Shown piece by piece: positions 49,819-59,181 of a stretch of DNA of 64,000 nt. How positions within the stretch are numbered: the stretch's first letter is position 1; each line of letters starts with the position of its first letter. The DNA is from an uncultured Cryomorphaceae bacterium. Its GTDB lineage: Bacteria; Bacteroidota; Bacteroidia; Flavobacteriales; Schleiferiaceae. Location: positions 822,068-886,067 of the forward strand of contig CAKZJV010000007.1 of NCBI GenBank assembly GCA_937120475.1, written 5' to 3'. Below the pieces are notes generated by a model that saw only the letters and a list, made by a program, of their open reading frames with translations, was not told where the DNA came from and did no database searches. The position numbers and the translations under genes were made by a program.

Positions 49819-52800
49819 AATCTACTATTTTAAAATCTCCACATTCTTCACTGGGCCATTCGCGGCCATCGTTGAAGTAGGCTTCTATATGCCAGGCATA
49901 GGCACCCATAGGCATTTGTTCACCCTGAAAGGTGCCGTCCCAGTGCTCGGCCGGACTGCCGTTTTCATCCAGCAAAGTACTTTCAAAAAGCAGGTTCCCC
50001 CATTCATCGTGTATCCAAAGGTGATAACTGCCCAGTTGGCGGCCTTTCGGTAAAAAAATGTTGGCCTCCCCAAAGCCTCCGTAACCGGGAGCAAAAGCAT
50101 TGGGCACATTGAGGTGGTAACCCTGCATTTCTATTTGTGTAGTATCGAGCCCTATACAATCCCCGAAGCCTTCAATACGGTTGATTACGGTTAGTCCTAC
50201 AATGTAATTCAAGTCATAATCGATACGGCATAGACGGTCGTCATAAATATAGTTTTGCGGCAGGCTAATGCGGTCTGAAACTATGGAATCGCGATTACCG
50301 AAGGTCCACTTATACTCCGGTTCAAGGGTATTTTCAATAAGCGGGTTAAAGGCGAAGGTACGGGCATCCAGCTTAGCTACCTGGTTTTTACTGAGTAATA
50401 CATCCGGTGTGGGATATACGCGTATGCTTACCCGGGCATCGGCCGTATCGCTGCACCCTTTATCGGTTACCACCCTTAATCCCAACTGGTAGTCACCCTG
50501 TTCTTCAAAGAAAATATCAATGGCTGTATCACGGAAAACCCGCAATTCGCGGCCATCGCTTACGGACCAGATCAGGCTGTCAATACGGTCACCGTTCGGG
50601 AATTGCATTAAGGAAGTAGCACTGATGGTAATCACATCCTCTGCGCATATTTCATAATTCCCCGGCTGTATGCTGGCTTCAGGTACCTGGTGAATGGTAA
50701 CCGGCCGGATCAGGGAGTCCAGGCAAAAAGGGTCCTGGACCACCAGTTTTACAAAATAAGTTCCGGCCGAGTCATAAGTATGAGCGGGGTTACGCTGCAT
50801 GGAGGTATTACCATCCCCGAAATCCCAGAAATAACGTAACTCGTTATTCCCGCTCCCCTGCCGGTAGCTGGTGGAATCGTAAAACTGTATTTCATCACCC
50901 ATACAGGCCATGGGGTTACGGGGTGAAAAATCAACCCGTGAATTGGGGGGCACAAAAAGGGTATCGATGCGACTATCCCAGCAACTGTCCGCATTCCAAA
51001 CGCTTAATTGGATGTAGAAATAGCCGGTATCCGGGAAAGCCCGTAAACCGGGATTTCTCAAGCTGGAGGTTAAAGTACCGGGATTGGCCAGGTCAAAATC
51101 CCACAGATATTGCAGGGGTACTGAGCTTAGGGAACTATCCCGGAAATAAAAGGCCGTGCTATTACCACAGGAATCCACCGTAGTATCGGGCGAAACCGTG
51201 AAGAAGGCCCGGGGTACCTCAGCAATGGTCAGGGTTTGCGTGGCACTGTCGATACAGCCGGCCGTACTCTCCTGAATGAGGGTAATGTTATAGCTGCCGG
51301 GGTAATCGAAAATAAGGGGTGAAGGGTTGTTGAAGAACAAGCCCTGGCTATCTACCTTCCAAATGCTCTGGGCAATACTTCCATTTACCACCTGGGTGGA
51401 ATCATAAAGAAAAACGGAATCTCCGGCACAGGCAGCTTCCACACTAAAATCTACCGTAGGTATATCATGAATGATCACCGTATCGCATACCGTATGGTCG
51501 CAACCGTTACCGTAGGTTACGGTAAGGCAAACCCCGTATTCCCCATTATCGGTGTAGGTGTGTTGTGGGTTCACCAGCGATGACCCGGTACCATCGCCAA
51601 AGCTCCACAAATAAACCGGTTGAAAAGAGGTAGCCACCGTACTTTGGTTGGTGAACTGAATGCTTTCATTTTCACATACTTCATTGTTGGAAAGCGTAAA
51701 GCCAGCCGTGGGTGACGGGTTTACCGTAATCTGCAAAGTAGAAGTATCCTTATCACAGGCACCGGTAATAAAATTGGCAATGGTATAGTTTCCGGCAGCC
51801 GTGTAGGTAAAGCTTACCGTATCACCCGTAAGCAGTGCGGTATTACAGATACCCGTGGCGGGGTTGTAGTCCAAACACCATTTTACGGGCTGAACCGATG
51901 CAAACGACTGATCGTAAAATTGAATAGGCTGGTTCACACAATTTTGCTGGGTGTCCACCGCAAAAAAGGCCTGCAGGTCTTTGGCTTCGATGGTTACCGA
52001 ATCACTATAGGTACTGTCGCCACACTCATTATAGGCCGTAAGGCTTACCCAAAAGGATACGGACCCGGTGCTGCTGGCGGGAAAGCTGTGGGCTACCACC
52101 GGCCAGGTATAAGGGTGAACCGTGGTGTTTCTTGGCAATACCGAGGTGCTGCTACCATCTCCAAAATCGATAGTCACCGAATCGGGATTACCGAGGCTGC
52201 GCCCGGATAGCAGGAAATTCACTTCATTGCTGCAAAGACTGTCCTTATTAAAGGAAAAGCCTGCCACCGGGTAAGGTTTGAGGATAATAGAGTCTAAGTG
52301 GCTGAAAACCCCGCAGCAGTTGCGAACCGTTTGGAGAATGTAATAGGTGGTATCGTTACGGTAATTACTTACGAAATCAGGTGGTGTATAATTACCCCCG
52401 GTAGTAACAGAATCGATAAGCACACGGTTTCCGGAAGGCGTAAAGCTGAACACCGACCAGCTTTGCTGGGTAATAAAACCGGAGCTCTGATCCTGGAACG
52501 TGATGTTCAGGGGACCGCAGTTACTCACGGTATCAGCGGTGAACAGGGCATCCGGTGGATCTAGAATAACCAGGGTTTTGGAAAGGGTGTCTATACACCC
52601 AAACTGTGATTCAATGCGTAAACTCACATTATAGGTGCCTGTATTGCTATAAACAAAAGTGGGATCGGTGCTGGTGGCATCCACTACCCCATCGTTATCA
52701 AAGTCCCACTCGCGGCTTTGAATTATACCCCCGTCCGGGTTGAGGGTTGAAAGATCATGGAATTGTACGGTAAGGCCCACGCAACTGGTATCCTGCCCGC

Positions 52801-55800
52801 AGGAAGCTGTATCGATACTGAAATCAGCCACCGGCAAGGGATAAACGGTTACTGAATCCATGCTTACATCTGAACAGCCCCGCGAATCAGTAGCGGTTAA
52901 GCTTACCAGGTAAGTCCCAGGGTTGGTGTACACGTGCACCGGATTTGCCTGGGTGGAAGTATCGCCATCACCAAAATCCCAGGCCCAGGCAGCAATCACA
53001 TCGGTGGTAGTGGTAGCGTTGGTAAATACCGTACTGTCGTTAAAACATACCGGGGCAGTGGACCATACGGCATCGGGGCGTGCAAATACGGTAACCGTGT
53101 CGCTCACTGTGTTTCGGCAGGCCAGTGAACCTACTGAAACCTCCAGGCGGATATCGAAAATAAGATCGCTGGTGCCGTTGTTTGGAAAAATAAAAGTGGG
53201 ATTGCCGGAAGAGGAAGAAAGTACGTTATTTACATACCACTCGTACTGAATGCCGCTACCGCTAACCACCGAATCCACACTTACCACCAGCGTATCCCCA
53301 CAGCCCTCATAAGTGCTGAGCACAAAGAAGGGTGAAGGATCTTCCACGGTTTTAAAGAGTTGTTCGGCCGTATCGCTACGACAGCCAAAAGGACTTTGCA
53401 CCACCAATTGTACCAGTACAGAATCGTCATAATCGGCTAAGGTGTAATTCAGGTTGCTGATACCGTTAAAACTCTGGATCAAGTTGCGGTTGGTGGGATT
53501 CAGTACGTTCCATGTGTAACTGGAATTGGCCTGTGGAAACTGGCTTACGTTCAGGCTATCACCAAGAATCGTAAAGGGTGCACAGGAAACGGTATCATTT
53601 GGAGCAAATAGAGCCACCGGATTGGGGTGTACCGTGACTAAATCCACCACGGTGTCTGCACAACCGAAGGGATTAGTTGCGATGAGGCGGATGAAAAAAG
53701 TACTGTCAATGGTGCCGCTATTAGTAAAGGTAACCGTAGGCACGGAATCCGTTGAATTGAAACCGTTGCCAAAATTCCAGTCAAAGCTCATGCTATCACG
53801 GGGAATACCGTTTTGCCCCGAAAAACTCTGGTTTGCAAAAGTGATTTGTAAAGGGCCGCAACTGTCGGCCGGGCTAAAGCTAAAGGCGGCTGTAGGTTTG
53901 GGGTAAACCGTAAAGGCCCGCACCAATGAATCCACACAACCATCGCTGTTCAATAAATCCAGGCGGATGGCATATACGGCAGAATCGCTGGTGGTTAAAG
54001 GAAAGTCAATCACCGGATTGGCCGATGTGGCTCCACTAATAGTTACCCCGGCCGCAGGACTTACGGACCATTGGTAATTCAGGCCCGTACCTACCGAGCT
54101 ATCGCTGGGGCTTACTGTTTGCGGGCTACAACCCCGGGCGGGAAGTCCGAAGGCCGCCAAGGGGCGGTTGTGAATACTGATGTTTTGAATACTGCTATGC
54201 GTGCAACCGTCCACCGAGGTAACCAGCAGCACAATGGTGTAAACGGAGTCCCCCGCTCCTTGGGCATCGGGAAAGTAAAAATCGGGTTGCGTCAGGCTGC
54301 TGTCGCTCACGTACACATTGGCGGGCACCGTCCAGGCATAGGCAGCGGCAGCTCCTTTGAAAATACTATTGTTGGTTACGGATACCGTATCACCGGCACA
54401 GACGGAACCAAAACTAAAACCGGCCACCGGCTGGGGCAATACCCTTACACTATCCAGCACACTACGCCCGCAACCATTGGTACCTACGGTAATATCCAGG
54501 CGTATCTCAAAATCCAGGTCGCTTTGCCCGGAATTGATCAGCAGGAAAGTGGGTTGTGCGGCCGAAGAGCTGGCAATACCATTCACAAACCATTCGTATT
54601 GCAAACCGGGAGAAGTAATCACCGAGTCCACGGTAACCACCAGGGTATCTCCACAGCCTTCATCGGTATTTAGGAAAAAGAAGGGTGAGGGATCTTCCAC
54701 GGTTTGGAAGAGTTGCTCCACCGTATCGTTTTGGCACCCAAAGGCACTGATCGCCACCAATTGCACCAAAACCGAGTCGTTGTAATTGCTTATTGTGTAA
54801 TTCAAGGCACTGATACCGCTGAAGGATTGCACTACGTTACGGTTAACCGGATCCAGCACATTCCATTGATAGGAAGCATTCGCAACGGGAAACGGCTGTA
54901 CATTCATGCTATCGCCCAATAAGGTAAAAGGTGCACAACCAATGGTATCCTCCGGATTGAAGATGGCCCGTGCATCGGGATGTACGGTAACCGAATCCGT
55001 TACCGTATCGCTACAGCCCAGGCTATTGGTAATAGCCAGTTGCACTATGTAAGTACTATCTACCGTACCGCTATTGGTAAAGGTTACGCTGGGTAAGGAA
55101 TCTGTGGAAGTTTGACCATTCCCGAAATCCCACATTATGTTGAGAGTCGCCAGGCCTTCACCCGGTACTGAAGTTTGCGAAGTATTTTGAAAATTGACCG
55201 TATAAGGAGAGCAACTGTCTTGCGGACTAAAGCCAAAGGCCGCCACCGGTTTAGGATATACCGTGAATACGCGACTGGTGGAATCCACACAGCCGGCACT
55301 ATCCACAACGTTTAGTGTAAGGGTGTAAACTACCGAGTTGTTTACACTCACCGGAAAATCGATGATGGGATTTGAGGCCGAGCCATTGTTAATATTTACC
55401 CCGGCAGAAGGGCTAACCGACCAGTTATAGCTTAGCTGATTACCCAGTGAACTATCGGCCGGACTAAGCGAAAGCGGGCCGCAGGCGGCAGTCGGTATCG
55501 TGAACTGTGCCCTGGGACGGCTGGGAACGGTTACACTTTGTACCAAAGTATCCAAACAACCATCCACCGAAGTAACCAAAAGCTGAAGGGTATAACTCGA
55601 ATCGGTACCACTGTTATTATCCGGGAAAGCTAGGCGGGGCTCAAAAGCCGTGGTATCGTCAATAAAAACCGATGCCGGCACCTGCCAGTTATAGGAAGCG
55701 GCCGCACCTTTGAAAATGCTATTGTTACTTACCTGTACCGTATCGCCCGCGCAAAAGCTACCCAGATCGAAGGCTGCCAACGGGCGGGGGTAAATTACCA

Positions 55801-58800
55801 CCTGTCGCACCGTACTGTCCGAACAACCTGAACCGGCCTGTACCTCACGCTTAATGGTAACTATGGAGTCATTCTGGTTGGAGAGGTTCACCAAATTAAG
55901 GGTATCCGTACTACCCAAAGCCACCGGCTGGTTATTGATAAACCAATTTCCCGGATTGCCGGAGCTATCGGTTACCACCACCTGTAAAACCGAACACCCG
56001 GCTGTATCCCCCACTATATCAAAACCCACCGAAGGCTGCAAGACCACCGAAACCGTGAGGCTATCGGCATAATCGCAGCCAAAAGCATCAGTATAGTTAT
56101 AATTCAAAGTGTAATTACCGACACCTGCCACCAGGGGATCAAAAGTACCTCCTGCATTTACCCCTGTACCAGACCAGCTCCCTCCGGCCGGATTGGCCAT
56201 AAAAGTATAGCTACCCCCGTTCAGGCACAGGCTGGTATCGTTATCGATTTGCAAATTGGCCAATGGAAAAACCTCGATCTCTACCGAGTCTTCCACGGTG
56301 CAGCCCAGCGAATCGGTGATACGGACATAATACACAACGGTGGAATCCAGGGCAGAACGACTGGGATTGAGAACGGTACTATCCGAAAGACCGGTGGAGG
56401 GGCTCCACACAATGGTATAAGGAGCAGTACCTCCGCTGACCGTAGCATTCAGGCTGGTGGTATCGGAATAACAGATGGATTGATCATTACCGGCATTTAC
56501 TATTAACTCAGGGGCCACGTTCACCGTAAACGTAAGGCTGTCGGTACAGCCCAAAGCATCGGTAACTTCCAATTGAATTACCGTATCGGTAGTCAATGAA
56601 GCCAGCACCAATGAATCGTTGGTTGAAACTACTCCTTGCCCGTTAATGGTCCATTCAAAACTGTAGGGTAGTAAACCCAGGCTGGCATTGGCCCTGATCA
56701 CCAGGCCATCGTTGTAACAAAGTAAGGTATCGGCAATGGAGTCCAACTGCGGGCGTTGCAGTATTTGCACATTCATGGAATCTGTAAAACTGCCACAGGC
56801 ATTGGTAACGGTATGGCTGATGATGTAATTGCCGTGCTGGGTAAACTGTATTACCGGCTGCGAGTCACTGGCGGTGGTAGCATTCAGGAAGCTCCACCCG
56901 GTGGCCGGGGTAACGGTCCATTGGTAATTGATAATTGGAGCCAGGCTATCCTGAATGACCGGGGCCAGCAGAGAATCACCAAAATCGAGGGTAGTAAAAC
57001 TACATACCACCGTATCGCCCGGCATTACCATACTCGGAATTCCCTGTACTACCAGGGTATCCGTGACCACCACCGTATCGCAATTGTTACCGGCCCTTAA
57101 CTCCACCACGTATATACCACTGCTGGTAAAAGTGATGCTTTGCGTAGTATCCAGCGCACCGGTAGGCCCGAAAAAATAGCCGGAGGGCTGCAGTACCCGC
57201 CATTGCAGGTCAAGGGTTTGACAAACCGATTGGATATTGCCTACAAAAGAGGCTAATACCGATTCTCCGCTGCAAATGGTATCGTCACTCAGCACAAAAT
57301 CCGCTACCGGAATAGAGTCGATACAAATTACACGGGTATTGGTATCATTGGTACACTCCTGGGCATTTCCCACTACCTGCTGTATAGTGTATAAACCGGT
57401 TTGGTGAAAAGTAACGTCCAGTGGATTGGCTCCGGATATCCAGTTAATGGGATCGGGGCTACCGAAGGTACTACCCAGGCTGGCTGCGCCCCCCACTACG
57501 GTATAGGTAGAAGGACTGATGGCCCAAATGGTTTTACCATCCTCAAAACAGACCCCGTTACGCACGATACCTCCTTCCAGGGAAGTATCCTGGATCAAAA
57601 CCGATTGATTAACACAGGCATCGGGTTCATTCTCAAAACCGGCAAATGACGGAGCCGAAATGTAGATCGGCTCTACTGTACTGGACCGCTCGGAACAAGG
57701 GTTGGAAGCCCTGAAACTCAGTTCAAAGGCATTGTTGAACTTGGAAGAGTTAAAGCCGCAGGAACTCAGCATAAAACGATGACATACCGTATCGGGTGGT
57801 GGATGCGAAAAAACCACATCCGGGCTTCCATCATTGGAACTCAGGGTATAAACTGTTTCCGGGTTATTACCCGCAACCCCGGTAACGGCCACACATATTT
57901 CAATGTAACCGCTGTCGCGGGGAATACACTGGTTAATGGTTCCCCCGGGGATACTGAAACCTATGGCCGGTTGCTGGCCTATAAATACATTAATAGTATC
58001 GGTGCGGCTACATCCATTGGAATGATTGAGGGTAAGGGCTACCTCGTACAAACCTGCCCCCACGTACTGATGGCTGATACCGGCTCCCAGGTTATTGGGA
58101 AATACAGCACCCGAAACCGTGGCAGAACCATCCCCGAAATCCAGGTTATAGGAACTATAATTGGTGGCCAGGGATTGGTTGTAAAACGTAAAAGTACTGG
58201 TATTGGATACCGAGTCGCAACTGGAATAGGTAAGCCTGCCCTGCCAGGGCGTACCAAAGCCATTGGCGCGCAGTACCGGTTCAGGTGCATCGTTCACATA
58301 GATATCCCTGGTGGTAGTCTCGGTGCAGGCTCCCGCTGTTACCGTGTAGGTAAGAGTGTGCTGACCGGGATTGGCCGCATCGGGATCGAAGGTATTGTTG
58401 CTAACCCCGGGCCCGCTGAAAGTACCTCCGGGCGGTGTCCCGGTGAGATTGAGCGGAGCGTCACTTTCACAAACGGTATCGGGTACGGTAAAAGTGGGTA
58501 CATTCAACTGGTTCACCTCCACGTTTAAATTGCGGCTGGCAATCACGCTGTCCATAAAATAAACGTTCACCAAAGCCTGAAAGCTACCGGTGGCAGCGTA
58601 TGTCACGTTAAAACTACCAGCCCCGGCAAAGCTACTGAGGCTACCCCCGGTGAGCGTCCAGATGATGCTGTCGTTAGCACCCGTATAATTGGCTGTGTAA
58701 GAAATGGTATTGCCATCGTCCAGGCACAGGAAAACGGTATTCCCCTGTAGGGCCGGAGTAGTGGAAACGCTAAGCTGTGCCTGCATTTTTTGAAAAAAAA

Positions 58801-58849
58801 CAAACAGCAAAAAAGTCAATAGAACCTTAAAAACCCGTTTTCCTCTCAT
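49793..58849 (-). CDS. Giant PKD-repeat surface adhesin with T9SS type B sorting domain
   Basis: 3018 residues from the ATG at 58849 (signal peptide MRGKRVFKVLLTFLLFVFF, ending MQAQ; the in-frame start at 58918 is rejected). The body is a chain of PKD and related Ig-like domains with recurrent W-x-FG-x-G motifs (IMWDFGNGQTS, WAWDFGDGDTS, LWSFGDGTGSS, YFWDFGDGNTS) and cysteine pairs. A ~450-residue module is duplicated in tandem (about residues 1020-1475 and 1475-1925). The last ~100 residues are a T9SS type B domain (PNAFAPGYGG ... LWIHDEWGNLLFES ... HWDGTFQGEQMPMGAYAWHI). It resembles SprB-type gliding or attachment adhesins. Confidence 0.93.
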   Translation of the reverse strand: MRGKRVFKVLLTFLLFVFFQKMQAQLSVSTTPALQGNTVFLCLDDGNTISYTANYTGANDSIIWTLTGGSLSSFAGAGSFNVTYAATGSFQALVNVYFMDSVIASRNLNVEVNQLNVPTFTVPDTVCESDAPLNLTGTPPGGTFSGPGVSNNTFDPDAANPGQHTLTYTVTAGACTETTTRDIYVNDAPEPVLRANGFGTPWQGRLTYSSCDSVSNTSTFTFYNQSLATNYSSYNLDFGDGSATVSGAVFPNNLGAGISHQYVGAGLYEVALTLNHSNGCSRTDTINVFIGQQPAIGFSIPGGTINQCIPRDSGYIEICVAVTGVAGNNPETVYTLSSNDGSPDVVFSHPPPDTVCHRFMLSSCGFNSSKFNNAFELSFRASNPCSERSSTVEPIYISAPSFAGFENEPDACVNQSVLIQDTSLEGGIVRNGVCFEDGKTIWAISPSTYTVVGGAASLGSTFGSPDPINWISGANPLDVTFHQTGLYTIQQVVGNAQECTNDTNTRVICIDSIPVADFVLSDDTICSGESVLASFVGNIQSVCQTLDLQWRVLQPSGYFFGPTGALDTTQSITFTSSGIYVVELRAGNNCDTVVVTDTLVVQGIPSMVMPGDTVVCSFTTLDFGDSLLAPVIQDSLAPIINYQWTVTPATGWSFLNATTASDSQPVIQFTQHGNYIISHTVTNACGSFTDSMNVQILQRPQLDSIADTLLCYNDGLVIRANASLGLLPYSFEWTINGQGVVSTNDSLVLASLTTDTVIQLEVTDALGCTDSLTFTVNVAPELIVNAGNDQSICYSDTTSLNATVSGGTAPYTIVWSPSTGLSDSTVLNPSRSALDSTVVYYVRITDSLGCTVEDSVEIEVFPLANLQIDNDTSLCLNGGSYTFMANPAGGSWSGTGVNAGGTFDPLVAGVGNYTLNYNYTDAFGCDYADSLTVSVVLQPSVGFDIVGDTAGCSVLQVVVTDSSGNPGNWFINNQPVALGSTDTLNLVNLSNQNDSIVTIKREVQAGSGCSDSTVRQVVIYPRPLAAFDLGSFCAGDTVQVSNNSIFKGAAASYNWQVPASVFIDDTTAFEPRLAFPDNNSGTDSSYTLQLLVTSVDGCLDTLVQSVTVPSRPRAQFTIPTAACGPLSLSPADSSLGNQLSYNWSVSPSAGVNINNGSASNPIIDFPVSVNNSVVYTLTLNVVDSAGCVDSTSRVFTVYPKPVAAFGFSPQDSCSPYTVNFQNTSQTSVPGEGLATLNIMWDFGNGQTSTDSLPSVTFTNSGTVDSTYIVQLAITNSLGCSDTVTDSVTVHPDARAIFNPEDTIGCAPFTLLGDSMNVQPFPVANASYQWNVLDPVNRNVVQSFSGISALNYTISNYNDSVLVQLVAISAFGCQNDTVEQLFQTVEDPSPFFFLNTDEGCGDTLVVTVDSVITSPGLQYEWFVNGIASSSAAQPTFLLINSGQSDLDFEIRLDITVGTNGCGRSVLDSVRVLPQPVAGFSFGSVCAGDTVSVTNNSIFKGAAAAYAWTVPANVYVSDSSLTQPDFYFPDAQGAGDSVYTIVLLVTSVDGCTHSSIQNISIHNRPLAAFGLPARGCSPQTVSPSDSSVGTGLNYQWSVSPAAGVTISGATSANPVIDFPLTTSDSAVYAIRLDLLNSDGCVDSLVRAFTVYPKPTAAFSFSPADSCGPLQITFANQSFSGQNGIPRDSMSFDWNFGNGFNSTDSVPTVTFTNSGTIDSTFFIRLIATNPFGCADTVVDLVTVHPNPVALFAPNDTVSCAPFTILGDSLNVSQFPQANSSYTWNVLNPTNRNLIQSFNGISNLNYTLADYDDSVLVQLVVQSPFGCRSDTAEQLFKTVEDPSPFFVLSTYEGCGDTLVVSVDSVVSGSGIQYEWYVNNVLSSSSGNPTFIFPNNGTSDLIFDIRLEVSVGSLACRNTVSDTVTVFARPDAVWSTAPVCFNDSTVFTNATTTTDVIAAWAWDFGDGDTSTQANPVHVYTNPGTYLVSLTATDSRGCSDVSMDSVTVYPLPVADFSIDTASCGQDTSCVGLTVQFHDLSTLNPDGGIIQSREWDFDNDGVVDATSTDPTFVYSNTGTYNVSLRIESQFGCIDTLSKTLVILDPPDALFTADTVSNCGPLNITFQDQSSGFITQQSWSVFSFTPSGNRVLIDSVTTGGNYTPPDFVSNYRNDTTYYILQTVRNCCGVFSHLDSIILKPYPVAGFSFNKDSLCSNEVNFLLSGRSLGNPDSVTIDFGDGSSTSVLPRNTTVHPYTWPVVAHSFPASSTGSVSFWVSLTAYNECGDSTYSDSVTIEAKDLQAFFAVDTQQNCVNQPIQFYDQSFASVQPVKWCLDYNPATGICNTALLTGDTVSFTYTAAGNYTIANFITGACDKDTSTLQITVNPSPTAGFTLSNNEVCENESIQFTNQSTVATSFQPVYLWSFGDGTGSSLVNPQHTYTDNGEYGVCLTVTYGNGCDHTVCDTVIIHDIPTVDFSVEAACAGDSVFLYDSTQVVNGSIAQSIWKVDSQGLFFNNPSPLIFDYPGSYNITLIQESTAGCIDSATQTLTIAEVPRAFFTVSPDTTVDSCGNSTAFYFRDSSLSSVPLQYLWDFDLANPGTLTSSLRNPGLRAFPDTGYFYIQLSVWNADSCWDSRIDTLFVPPNSRVDFSPRNPMACMGDEIQFYDSTSYRQGSGNNELRYFWDFGDGNTSMQRNPAHTYDSAGTYFVKLVVQDPFCLDSLIRPVTIHQVPEASIQPGNYEICAEDVITISATSLMQFPNGDRIDSLIWSVSDGRELRVFRDTAIDIFFEEQGDYQLGLRVVTDKGCSDTADARVSIRVYPTPDVLLSKNQVAKLDARTFAFNPLIENTLEPEYKWTFGNRDSIVSDRISLPQNYIYDDRLCRIDYDLNYIVGLTVINRIEGFGDCIGLDTTQIEMQGYHLNVPNAFAPGYGGFGEANIFLPKGRQLGSYHLWIHDEWGNLLFESTLLDENGSPAEHWDGTFQGEQMPMGAYAWHIEAYFNDGREWPSEECGDFKIVDYGTVTLIR
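53080..55785 (-). repeat. Internal tandem duplication (~1.35 kb, two copies) in the adhesin gene
   Basis: Copy 1 runs from about 55785 to 54430 and copy 2 from 54430 to 53080. Matching landmarks are CAGDTV.V.NNSIFKGAA, FTVYPKP.AAF.FSP.DSC, and TVEDPSPFF followed by EGCGDTLVV.VDSV. Boundaries are approximate. Confidence 0.85.
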
Positions 58850-58854
58850 TATTA

Positions 58855-58861
58855 CCTCTCC
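58855..58861 (-). promoter_or_regulatory. Shine-Dalgarno-like GGAGAGG before the adhesin start
   Basis: On the minus strand GGAGAGG lies 5 nt before the ATG at 58849. Such sequences are uncommon in Bacteroidota and this one supports the chosen start. Confidence 0.6.
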
Positions 58862-59154
58862 ACGGTCATTCCTAAAATGGTTTAACTTGGGGTCTGCCAG
58901 GGATGCGAAAATAAACATTTCAATAGTCTTGTGAGGCCCAATATCACCCCCTATTTCATTGGTACAAAATAGATTAAACCCAAGCTTTGGATTTCTTAAA
59001 ATCCTATTATCAAGCTCTTAGAGTATCAGTTTTTAAAGATTAAGGGCTTTCTGAAAGAAGCCCCGTACAAGAATTTTTGCGCGTTTTCGGTTTCCCGGGC
59101 GTTGTTCATAAAAGCTCATTTCAACCTTTGAACTGAGAGCAATTTGAATGTTGT
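58862..59154. other. Spacer between the adhesin and ftsK genes
   Basis: A divergent region of about 330 bp between the adhesin start and the ftsK start. It holds the adhesin ribosome binding site and the ftsK -7 box at its two ends. I see no gene, long dyad or RNA element in the rest. Confidence 0.5.
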
Positions 59155-59162
59155 TATTTTTG
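59155..59162 (+). promoter_or_regulatory. -7 box (TATTTTTG) of ftsK
   Basis: TATTTTTG lies 19 bp before the ATG at 59182. The downstream genes to 64000 follow closely and may share it. Confidence 0.5.
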
Positions 59163-59181
59163 GCAACGGAAATTCCAATGA

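Noticed and set aside
54071-54673. 200-residue plus-strand ORF inside the adhesin gene
   Set aside because: Low-complexity antisense frame produced by biased codon use; no start signal or domain.
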